From Pirellulaceae bacterium (GTDB taxonomy: Bacteria; Planctomycetota; Planctomycetia; Pirellulales; Pirellulaceae), in assembly GCA_029243025.1 (NCBI GenBank), contig JAQWSU010000036.1, positions 1-64,000 on the forward strand: a stretch of 64,000 bases of DNA, in the 5' to 3' direction. A model generated the notes under the pieces. The model was not told the DNA's origin and ran no database searches. It saw only the letters and a list, made by a program, of their open reading frames with translations. A program made the translations under genes and the position numbers. The stretch's first letter is position 1; each line of letters begins with the position of its first letter. Positions 9,567 to 17,237 of the stretch are shown here, piece after piece.

Positions 9567-10801
9567 ATGGACAAGATCAATAAACGTGAATTTATCAAGA
9601 CCACGGCTATGATTGGATCGGCAGCCTTTGTTCCAGCCGCATCGCTTGCGGCAGCCGAAGAGGTGGACGATCCGGCGATGATCGCGACCTAGTTGACGAG
9701 CATTTCGCATCCGCCACAGGTCGTCATTTCGGATCGCAGCTGATTCATCACGGTGAGCAGGACGGCTACCAGGTAACGCCCATCAGCCAGGATAAGGCTG
9801 CACCCGGCTACCAGCGGCCGGGCAATCTCCGCAATCCGACCGTGTCAGCGTTGTTACGCAAAGTCATGGAAATCGAAGGGAGCGAGGCGGCGATTGGAGG
9901 GCCTTGCGGAATGGGGATCATTTCGCAGACCTATATGGCGTTGCTCAAACCGGGCGATCGTGTGGTGGCTCACCGCTGCAACTACGACTGGGTGATGACG
10001 TTATTCCGCGATTACTTGCCGGGTTGGGGCATCGAGATTGAGTTTGTGAACCTGACCGATCCCGAGAACCTCGTGAAATCGCTGAAGGCGAAGCCTGCTA
10101 AATTTGTCCATTGGGAACCCTATGTGAATCCAACGATGGAGGTTTTGGATACGCCGTCTTTGATTAAGATAGCCAAAGAAGCCGGCGCGATGGTGGTCGT
10201 GGACAACACTTGGTTGACGCCCTACCTGTTGCAGCCCTTCCGAATTGATGCCGACCTGGTGATTCACAGCGTCACGAATTACATGGGCGGTCATGGAAAC
10301 GCTATGGGAGGCGTAATCTCTGGCCAGAAATCCCTTGTGAATAAGATCGGAAAATCGCAAAACTGGTTGGGTGGCTTGATGCGGCCGATGGATGCCTTTC
10401 TTGTTACGCAAGGAATAAAGACTCTGCCTCTGCGAATGCAACAACACTGCCGCAGCGCTCAGGTCGTCGCTGAGTTTCTCGAGTCGCATCCGGCAGTTGT
10501 TCAGGTACGTTATGGAGGTTTACCCGCTCGGAACCGACAGGCGGAATCGAGCTCTCTCAAGGGGTTCGGCGGCATGCTGGGCGTTGAATGGAAGATGGAT
10601 GCGGTACATCGAAACTTGGGCAAGCACGTTAAGTTGATTCTGAATGCCACGAGCTTGGATGATCCGGTTACAAGGATCACGCCGCGCAAAGAGGAAAAGT
10701 CGCGCGGTATCTCCCCGCCGTTCACTCGTGTGTCGATCGGGCCGGAAGAGCCGGAAGATTTGATTGTCGACTTCCAGCAAGCGATTCAGAAATGCAGTTA
10801 G
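9567..10801 (+). pseudogene. Tat-signal Cys/Met-metabolism PLP enzyme, frameshifted
   Basis: The first frame (ATG 9567 to TAG 9690-9692) encodes a Tat-like signal: K-R-E-F-I-K-T-T-A then an alanine-rich segment ending near A-A-A-E-E. The enzyme continues in another frame (codons in phase with 9686) through F-G-S-Q-L-I-H-H-G-E and T-P-I-S-Q to the stop at 10801, so one indel lies near 9640-9690. The main part is clearly the cystathionine gamma-synthase/lyase and methionine gamma-lyase family: G-G-P-C-G-M-G-I, V-V-V-D-N-T-W-L-T-P-Y (PLP-binding aspartate) and S-V-T-N-Y-M-G-G-H-G-N-A near the lysine site. At the usual position of the PLP lysine (S-x-T-K) this protein has S-V-T-N, so Schiff-base formation may be impaired. 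Nine bases separate it from the next broken Tat-signal gene. A sequencing error could explain the frameshift but not the missing lysine. Confidence 0.8.
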
Positions 10802-10809
10802 GTATAAAA

Positions 10810-11638
10810 ATGAAAACAGAACTTGATCGTCGTAAATTCAACAAAATCTGGTCTGCAAGCACGCTTAGTACGCTGACGTATGGGTTATCGAATGCGCTTA
10901 CCGCTGCAGCCGCTGAACCTCCATCCGCAAAACCGTCTTACGATTGCATTGTGCTGGGGCTGGGGGCAATGGGATCGGCCTGCGTTTATCAACTGGCCAA
11001 ACGTGGCGCGAGTGTGTTGGGTCTGGAACAGTTTGACATTGCGCACGTCCTCGGCAGCAGTGGTGGCATCTCGCGACAAACGAAAGTGATGCCGTATCTG
11101 GGAGGCTGATACGAGCCGCTTATACGACGGGCAAACGAAAATTGGCGGACCCTTGAAGAGGATTGTAAACAGCAGGTGTTTCATCAATGCGGTTACCTGT
11201 AACTTGGACCAAGCCAGCGTCTGCCTAAGAACGAAGGGACCAAGATTGAATTGCTCGATGAGTCGGCGCTTGCCACTCGTTTCCCTCAGTTCCAGCAACT
11301 GCCCACCCGGATGCAAAGTAGCGAAGCACTGGGACGGGGATCCGACCCATCCGGACAAGGTCGACCGCGACACGAATGAGGCAGACGAAAAGCTTGTGCG
11401 AGACTACCTTGGCGTCCACCTTCCCTCGGCGAATGGTTCCGTTCTCGCCTTCAAGGTGTGTATGTACACGCACGGTGGACCGTGGCTTGGCCCGCTGCCC
11501 GGCGAAAAACGGGTGTCATTCATTGCCGCATGCAACGGAGGCGGATTCAAGTTTTCGAGCGCAGACGGCGAAGCCTTGGCCGATCTCGCCACGGAAGGAA
11601 AAACTGATTTGCAAGTCGAGCTCATGGCTTTGGGTTGA
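10810..11638 (+). pseudogene. Sarcosine-oxidase-like FAD oxidoreductase, degraded
   Basis: Starts with a Tat signal (D-R-R-K-F-N-K-I-W) and an FAD-binding Rossmann motif C-I-V-L-G-L-G-A-M-G-S-A at about residues 47-58, as in monomeric sarcosine oxidase/N-methyltryptophan oxidase. The frame stops at TGA 11107-11109. The same frame continues with Y-E-P-L-I-R-R-A-N-E-N-W-R and H-Q-C-G-Y-L and then meets a TAA. A further part (F-P-Q-F-Q-Q-L-P) follows in another frame. The C-terminal part is open to 11638 and has the family motifs K-V-C-M-Y-T and N-G-G-G-F-K-F. The middle of the enzyme (well over 100 residues) is missing. Multiple stops plus an internal deletion make this a true pseudogene, not a sequencing error. 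It overlaps no other gene and follows the broken PLP enzyme. Confidence 0.88.
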
Positions 11639-11931
11639 CATCGTGCAGCAGTGATTTGCACCGCTGCAGGGGTGCTGTCCTGAAGCTGCTGGCATCAGAG
11701 CAGAATTCAAAAAGCGATTCGGAGGTTGTTGAATCGCTTGCTGAATTTGGATTCGATCAATCAGCTCTCTTCGCTTGCGTGAATGAAATTACTGATGTCG
11801 GCTGGGTGTTCTTCTTTGCCCTTGAGGAACTGTTCCACGAAAGGCCAACGACGCTCGCACAAAATGTGCGAGCCGTTTCGCGAGCCAATCAGCGTTCATC
11901 GAAGCCCTGATAAATCGTTGCAGCCGGCAGG
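11639..11931. other. Intergenic region, nothing recognised
   Basis: No family-level similarity could be supported on either strand. A 91-codon plus-strand frame (11635-11910) has no known motif. Convergent end regions of the oxidase pseudogene and the His-rich gene. Confidence 0.5.
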
Positions 11932-12279
11932 TCAACTGACGATCGACACTGGTCCGTGATCATCGCAGTGATCGCCGTGTGGATGGTGAAGATGTCCGTC
12001 GACCAGATAGTCGATGTGGTCGCCGTGAGGCACTGCTTCATGTCCGCAGTCAGGACCGTGTACATGGTCGGGATCGTGTCCCCCGCAAGTGTGCTCCGGT
12101 GTGCAGAGAGACGGGTTAGTATCGCTGATCTCGACTGTATGTTCTTCGATCTGGCCATCCTCGCAGACGTGATGCAAGTGACCGTCGTGGAGGTAGTCGA
12201 CATGGTCGTCGTGTTGGATGCCAGTGTGCTCGCAATCCGAGCTGTGTTGGTGGTCGTGGTTGGCATGCAAATCTGACAT
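11932..12279 (-). CDS. His-rich metal-binding protein
   Basis: A 115-residue protein with about one histidine in every four residues, rich also in Asp and Cys. It contains two similar halves with a D-D/G-D-H-V/I-D-Y-L-x-D-G-H-L-H-H core: D-D-H-V-D-Y-L-H-D-G-H-L-H-H and G-D-H-I-D-Y-L-V-D-G-H-L-H-H. Cysteines are in C-E-H, C-T-P-E-H-T-C-G-G-H and D-C-G-H contexts. No signal peptide or membrane segment is seen, so it is probably cytoplasmic. The start has AAGGA 8 bases upstream. Such proteins usually store or buffer zinc, nickel or cobalt; the exact metal is unknown. A palindromic TTGCAT/ATGCAA element lies about 160 bases upstream, similar to elements ahead of the zinc-type operon at 30-33 kb, which suggests metal control. 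Confidence 0.8.
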   Translation of the reverse strand: MSDLHANHDHQHSSDCEHTGIQHDDHVDYLHDGHLHHVCEDGQIEEHTVEISDTNPSLCTPEHTCGGHDPDHVHGPDCGHEAVPHGDHIDYLVDGHLHHPHGDHCDDHGPVSIVS

Positions 12280-12995
12280 CTCAAGATTCCTTATTCGGGT
12301 TGGATTCTTTTATCGCGTGGATGACACATGGGTGGGAGCAGTCGACGCGAAATATGCCCGTCGCTTTCGCACTGCAGAGTATCGTTAGATGCTCGGCTGT
12401 TGCTGGAAACTGTCTGACATCCGCGAGTCAATTTAACAGTTGCATATAAATGCAAGTCTGCATTTGTTCGTGGTTTTGTCAAGTAAAAGCATTGGGTGAG
12501 TGAAGGTGTTGAGCTTGATATTCTTGTTGGTTGATGCGTTCTTGCCGCCAAACTAAAAAATTGTTTTTCCTCCCCTCAGGCTACTTTGGGTCGTGCTTGC
12601 CGTGTTCGGAATTCGTGTTTGCCAGAAACTCTTATGTGTATTTCGGTTTTCCGAACTGTATCGATTAGGCACCATCGACGACGCACCGGCCGCCTGCACT
12701 TCCGGGCTTTTCATCAGTGCTTAGGTTGGATAATCCGGAGTGAGATCGATGCGTCTCAGACTGGCTGAGCTGGAAGACACCAAAGCATGTTTGGGCGATT
12801 TTGAGCGGCAGTTAATCTACGATGTCTCTAGCCGAACTCACTTGCCAGCTGATCATGCTACGCAATCGGACCGACCAATCCGACACGCTGAGGCCCGACA
12901 CAAGCTGCCGGGCGGCGAAACAGTCGATTGACGCGATTATCCACACCATAAAAGACGGTGTCGTTATGCTGTGAAGGCTGCCATCTCTGCCTTCG
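12280..12995. other. Intergenic region with metal-type dyad
   Basis: Holds the upstream region of the His-rich gene, including the dyad at 12440-12465. Short frames (12291-12551 minus, 12586-12931 plus) show no recognisable product. The stretch 12560-12990 looks like decayed DNA; nothing identified. Confidence 0.5.
12440..12465. promoter_or_regulatory. Candidate metal-regulator site (overlapping dyads)
   Basis: TTGCAT-N4-ATGCAA (12440-12455) is a perfect 6-bp dyad. AAATGCA-N4-TGCATTT (12448-12465) is a perfect 7-bp dyad that overlaps it. It lies upstream of the His-rich gene. Related TTGCAT/ATGCAA dyads stand before the ZnuA-like/MerC/COG0523 operon. I infer a Fur-family (Zur-like) or other metal-sensor operator; the protein that binds is not in the window. 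Confidence 0.5.
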
Positions 12996-13814
12996 TTAAT
13001 TCTCGATTGGTTCAAAATCCATCGCGATTCCCATTTCAAGATGTGGGATGATTTTTGGTACGAGCTTCCGATGTTCCGGATGACGCTCAAAGACCTCGAG
13101 GTCTTCTTTGTTGTCAAACACCGCAATTTCGCCGTATTGGAAACCGTGCCCGTTTCGAGCCACGTTTTTACCGACCATAAACTCTTGGAGGACGGGTATG
13201 TGTTCCTTCGAATGCGCAAGTTCCTGCATCAGTCCAGCGACCTCTTCTTCAGGAGCATCATTTTTGAATTTGAAGCAAAAGGCATGAATAAACTTTTGTT
13301 TGGGGCTTTTTGGTTTCTCTTCACTCGCATCGGATGCGGTCGAGATGTGATCTTCGGCCAATGCATCACCATCAATCGGTACAAAATCCATCGAGACTCC
13401 GTGGACTAGTTTTGGCAGGATTTTGCGGACGAGCTTTTGATGTTCGGGATGGCGTTCAAAGATTTTCAGGTCTGCTTTCTTTTCGAAAATCGCGATCTCT
13501 CCATATTGAAAACCGTGTGTTCGACGAGCTACATTTTTACCGACCATGAATTCTTTGACGACCGGTATTTTTTTCGTCGAATTCACGAGTTCTTTCATCA
13601 GTTCAGCGATTTCTTCATCAGGAACATCTTCTTTGAACTTGAAATAGAAGAGGTGGACAAATTTTCCGCGTTCCTCTTTCAGATTTTTTGCTTTGGTTTC
13701 GGTGACTGCATCGCCTTTTTCAGTAGCCGATACGGCGCCAGTCAAAGCGAACGCCAACAGACCGAGCGACATGAGACTTGCAAGTCGCAAATCATTCCGA
13801 CGAGCTTTCTTCAT
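12996..13814 (-). CDS. Secreted double Dabb-domain protein
   Basis: A 272-residue protein starting at ATG 13814, with GGAGAG about 5 bases upstream and a signal peptide (K-K-A-R-R-N then a hydrophobic stretch ending A-V-S-A). It contains two tandem Dabb (stress-responsive alpha/beta barrel) domains, about 47-145 and 170-268. They are close copies of one another: F-V-H-L-F-Y-F-K-F-K versus F-I-H-A-F-C-F-K-F-K, and E-F-M-V-G-K-N-V-A-R in both, each ending in M-D-F-x-P-I. Dabb domains form dimeric ferredoxin-like barrels; some act on small hydrophobic substrates and others have no known activity. The tandem pair could form the barrel within one chain. The export signal suggests a periplasmic location. 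The substrate is unknown. It stands alone. Confidence 0.85.
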   Translation of the reverse strand: MKKARRNDLRLASLMSLGLLAFALTGAVSATEKGDAVTETKAKNLKEERGKFVHLFYFKFKEDVPDEEIAELMKELVNSTKKIPVVKEFMVGKNVARRTHGFQYGEIAIFEKKADLKIFERHPEHQKLVRKILPKLVHGVSMDFVPIDGDALAEDHISTASDASEEKPKSPKQKFIHAFCFKFKNDAPEEEVAGLMQELAHSKEHIPVLQEFMVGKNVARNGHGFQYGEIAVFDNKEDLEVFERHPEHRKLVPKIIPHLEMGIAMDFEPIEN

Positions 13815-14377
13815 CTTTCTCTCCAATTTGTTTCTTGCGTGGATGTGAGTGGAAGGTCAAGAGTTTGCGGACTTTTCCGCGGTGCTTGCATCTTGATCAA
13901 AATGTGCCGAACCCAAACAGCACACGCTACCAGATGTTGTCTTGGATGTGAATATCTTGAGATTGTATGGATGCGAGAGTAGGTTCGAGCAATTGTCCTT
14001 CATCTTAGCCAGGGAAGCGTCGCCTGTTTGCACTGACTGAGTACGCTTCATCGTTCGCGTAATTCGATCGTGACAAACGAGAAACGGCTAGTGGCAAATA
14101 TATGCGACGAGCTGTTTTGAGTTAAAGATAGGGCAACTGGATTGAAACCCGTGATTTCTGCGTCCCTCACCTCAACGTCCTCACCTCAACGTCCTCACCG
14201 CGAAGGCCCGTCAAAACCAAGGCCTTCAACGTCTTACGTCACGGCTCCATGAATCTCCTACCGCGGAACGGTTTGTTGTTTCGCGATGCGCAGGCGACTA
14301 TGCTGTTTGTTGCTGTGACCGATTGAAGCTATATTGTTGGGACCGTAAGCGGTCCATTCTTGGCGAGGGCAGACTTG
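13815..14377. other. Intergenic region with tRNA fragment and 14-bp repeat
   Basis: Divergent upstream region of the Dabb gene and the DUF1501 gene. It contains a tRNA-Pro-like 3' fragment (14131-14167). Next to it is a 14-base unit CCTCACCTCAACGT present twice in tandem (14165-14192) with a partial third copy. No protein gene is supported. Confidence 0.6.
14131..14167 (-). pseudogene. tRNA-Pro-like 3' fragment (copy A)
   Basis: On the minus strand this stretch resembles the T-arm and acceptor 3' half of a tRNA (GTTTCAATCC, then AGTTGCCC). It aligns with the fragment at 58684-58727: 13 bases at one end are identical and about 21 of the next 27 match. No D-arm or 5' acceptor half is present, so it is not a functional tRNA. 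It may be an old attachment-site remnant. Confidence 0.5.
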
Positions 14378-15844
14378 ATGCTGACAATCCTTGGTCAACA
14401 AAGCAGGTATTGTGACGGCTTATCACGCCGCAGTTTCTTACGAATCGGCAGTCTTGGGCTAGGGGGAGCGTCCTTGACTCAGCTGTTACGTGCGGAGCAA
14501 AGGCAGGGGATTGACCGTTCGCACAAGTCGGTCATTATGATCCTTTTGCCCGGTGGCCCACCGCAGCTGGATATGTTTGACATGAAGCCAGCCGCGCCGG
14601 TTGAGATTCGTGGTGAGTTCAAGCCGATTCGTACAAACGTGTCTGGAATCCAGATCACCGAACTCATGCCGCGGACTGCCGCGCTGATGGACAAGTTTGT
14701 CGTTGTTCGATCTCTACACGGCGCTCGCGATGATCACAATCTTCATCAGTGTCTTACCGGTTGGGAAACTCATCCACTCCAAGGAGATTCACAGCCCTTT
14801 GGGCAGTTTCCGCAGGGAGGTTGGCCTTCGATTGGGGCGGCCGTTTCCAAGATTCAGGGGTCGGTGACTCCAGCGGTGCCGTCCTTTGTTAGCCTGTCGC
14901 CAAAGAATGCGGAATCGACAACGCGAGCTTCGCTGAACCAAGCAGGTTTTCTCGGCATTGGGCACGCGGGGTTTGAACCCAACCGGCGACGGCGAACCGA
15001 TGTTATTTACAAGTCCGGAGTGAGCGGCGACGCGTTACGTAAGCAACAAGAATCGTCTGCGGATATCGTACTCAACGATATTTCGCTAAGTCGACTGGCG
15101 GATCGTCAAAAACTTCATCGCAGCATCGACAAACTTCGACGTGACTTGGATAGTAGTGGGGCGTTGGAGGGGATGGATGCTGTTCAGTCGCAGGCGTTTT
15201 CGATATTGACCTCAAGTAGGCTGGGAGCTGCTCTCGATTGGCGACGGGAAGAGCACTCGCTCCGCCGAGAATACGGAATCAGTGATTCGGAGATTCCGGT
15301 CAACGGGGGTCCTGAATTGCTGAAACAGTTTATTGTGGCTCGCCGTTTGGTGGAAGCAGGAGTCCGCTGCGTCACCCTTGCGTTTAGCCCGTGGCCGCTT
15401 GAACGGGAAAGTCGCGGTGGCCACAACTGGGATTGGCACCAGGGTAACTTTGCGAAGGCTCGATTTACGATACCCATGCTCGATATGGGCCTGAGCGCCT
15501 TGGTTCGTGACCTCGACAATCGTGGGATGTTGGACGATGTGTCGATTGTGGTCTGGGGAGAATTTGGACGGAGTCCGCGAATCAACAAGGACGCGGGTCG
15601 CGACCACTGGCCTCAAGCTGCATCGGCCCTGCTCGCCGGTGGCGGCATGCAAACTGGCCAGGTTATCGGTTCCACCGATGCGCATGCGAGTGAACCCAAG
15701 GAGCGCCCCGTCCACTATCGAGAGGTCTTCGCAACTCTCTACCAGAACCTGGGCATTCCACCAAGCAGTCTGGTTTTGCAAGATCGTGATGGGAGACCGC
15801 ATCAAATCGTCGGCGGTGCAAAACCGATTGGCGAAATTATTTAA
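14378..15844 (+). CDS. DUF1501 family secreted protein
   Basis: A 488-residue member of the DUF1501 family (sulfatase-like fold) that is abundant in planctomycetes, often next to cytochrome (DUF1549/DUF1553) genes. The ATG at 14378 is preferred over the upstream TTG; it is followed by a Tat-type segment (R-R-S-F-L-R-I-G-S-L-G-L-G-G). Family motifs are visible: L-P-G-G-P-P-Q-L-D-M-F-D-M-K-P near residue 55, V-R-S-L-H-G-A-R-D-D-H-N-L-H-Q near 110, and the end motif G-E-F-G-R-S-P-R-I-N then G-R-D-H-W-P. The biochemical role is unproven; a phosphatase- or sulfatase-like metal site is likely from the fold. It is first of a three-gene run, 63 bases before the next gene. No DUF1549 partner is adjacent, which is unusual. 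Confidence 0.92.
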   Translation: MLTILGQQSRYCDGLSRRSFLRIGSLGLGGASLTQLLRAEQRQGIDRSHKSVIMILLPGGPPQLDMFDMKPAAPVEIRGEFKPIRTNVSGIQITELMPRTAALMDKFVVVRSLHGARDDHNLHQCLTGWETHPLQGDSQPFGQFPQGGWPSIGAAVSKIQGSVTPAVPSFVSLSPKNAESTTRASLNQAGFLGIGHAGFEPNRRRRTDVIYKSGVSGDALRKQQESSADIVLNDISLSRLADRQKLHRSIDKLRRDLDSSGALEGMDAVQSQAFSILTSSRLGAALDWRREEHSLRREYGISDSEIPVNGGPELLKQFIVARRLVEAGVRCVTLAFSPWPLERESRGGHNWDWHQGNFAKARFTIPMLDMGLSALVRDLDNRGMLDDVSIVVWGEFGRSPRINKDAGRDHWPQAASALLAGGGMQTGQVIGSTDAHASEPKERPVHYREVFATLYQNLGIPPSSLVLQDRDGRPHQIVGGAKPIGEII

Positions 15845-15907
15845 TGACATCGAATTCTTCTTTCGTTTTTGAACGAACACGAATCAACATGTTTTCGGAG
15901 CGCAACG

Positions 15908-17167
15908 ATGTTGGATCGAAGATCTTTTTTGGCCGCAATGGGTGCATTCTCGACGGGTGCTTACGCGTGGTCTGCAGAGAGTTCGGAGCGTAAACGACTC
16001 GCAATCATTACGACAGAATGGCGATATCATTCGCACGCCTGGCATATGGGCGAGCGTTTTCTTGTCGGCTATCCGAGAGAAGGTCGCTGGCACCGGCCGC
16101 CTTTTGACGTCGTTTCTGCCTACGTCGATCAGCAGCCTGAAAACGATTTGAGTAAGAGGCGCGCAAAGGAATTCGGCTTTCCCATTTATTCTACTATTCC
16201 GGAAACGCTACGCTGCGGCGGAGACCGGCTTGCGGTTGATGCAGTACTGGTGATTGGAGAACACGGAAAGTATCCGCGAAACGAATTCGAGCAAACGCTT
16301 TATCCTCGGTATGAGTTCTTCAAGGAAGTGGTCAAGGTCTATCGAGAAGACGGTAAGACCGCTCCTATGTTTAACGACAAACATCTGTCCTGGAAATGGT
16401 CGTGGGCCAAGGAGATGGTTGACACCTCGCACGAGCTGAACTTTCCGTACGCGGCGGGGTCGTCGCTCCCGGTAACCTGGCGCATGCCTGCGGTTGACAT
16501 GCCTTATGATGCCAATGTTGACGAAGTTATGTGCGTTGCGATTGGTGGTATCGATAGCTATGACTTCCATGCATTGGAAGTCATTCAATGTATGGCGGAA
16601 CGTCGCTCCGGTGGCGAGTCGGGTGTGAAGTGGGTTGAGGCGCTCCGGGGAGACTCAGTTTGGCGAGCGATGAAGTCCGGTTCGTGGCAGTTGGGTGGAT
16701 GGAGTCCCGATTTGTTTAAGTCCTGTCTTAGCCGTAGCCAGACTCTTGTTCAGCCCGAAAGTTTTAGCCATCGCTATCCGACAATCGAGCAAATGCAGGA
16801 GTGGGTCAAAGATCCAATCGTTTATCGCTTTCAATACAATGATGGACTGAAAGGCACGATGCTTTTGATGAACGGGCTGGTTGGCGATTTCACGTTTGCC
16901 GCGCGGTTGAAAGATCAAGAAGAACCATTGTCGACCTTGTTTTATTTGCCGCCTAATCCAAATGTGACCTATTCCGCGGCTCTCATGTCGAAGGCGGAAG
17001 AGACTTTTGTTACGGGCAAAGCACCCTATCCTGTTGAGCGAACTTTGCTCACGGGTGGTTTAGTCGAAGCCGGCGTGCAATCGCTGGCGAAAGGTAAACG
17101 AATGCCTACGCCGTATATGAAGGTTCGATATCGTGTTCCTCGTGAATCGACATTTGTTCGCAGTTAG
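15908..17167 (+). CDS. Tat-signal protein of unknown function
   Basis: A 419-residue protein starting at ATG 15908, with GGAG 7 bases upstream. The N-terminus is a Tat-like signal (L-D-R-R-S-F-L-A-A-M-G-A). The mature part opens with R-L-A-I-I-T-T-E-W and a histidine-rich H-S-H-A-W-H-M segment, then V-L-V-I-G-E-H-G-K-Y-P-R-N, which resembles a Rossmann-like amidotransferase/ThuA-type start, but I cannot assign it firmly. Later parts (L-R-G-D-S-V-W near 253 and Q-Y-N-D-G-L-K-G-T-M near 310) look like a second alpha/beta region. Homologues of this type occur with DUF1501 and oxidoreductase genes in planctomycetes, so a role in degradation of a carbohydrate is inferred only. It lies 63 bases after the DUF1501 gene and 70 before the next. 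Confidence 0.8.
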   Translation: MLDRRSFLAAMGAFSTGAYAWSAESSERKRLAIITTEWRYHSHAWHMGERFLVGYPREGRWHRPPFDVVSAYVDQQPENDLSKRRAKEFGFPIYSTIPETLRCGGDRLAVDAVLVIGEHGKYPRNEFEQTLYPRYEFFKEVVKVYREDGKTAPMFNDKHLSWKWSWAKEMVDTSHELNFPYAAGSSLPVTWRMPAVDMPYDANVDEVMCVAIGGIDSYDFHALEVIQCMAERRSGGESGVKWVEALRGDSVWRAMKSGSWQLGGWSPDLFKSCLSRSQTLVQPESFSHRYPTIEQMQEWVKDPIVYRFQYNDGLKGTMLLMNGLVGDFTFAARLKDQEEPLSTLFYLPPNPNVTYSAALMSKAEETFVTGKAPYPVERTLLTGGLVEAGVQSLAKGKRMPTPYMKVRYRVPRESTFVRS

Positions 17168-17237
17168 CTTGCGTGACTGCCTTCGCTTTCGACGTTGATG
17201 ACTTCCCATTCCAAAGATTTTCTGAACGAGCACTGCC

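Noticed and set aside
15212-15880. 222-codon minus-strand frame
   Set aside because: Antisense shadow of the DUF1501 gene.
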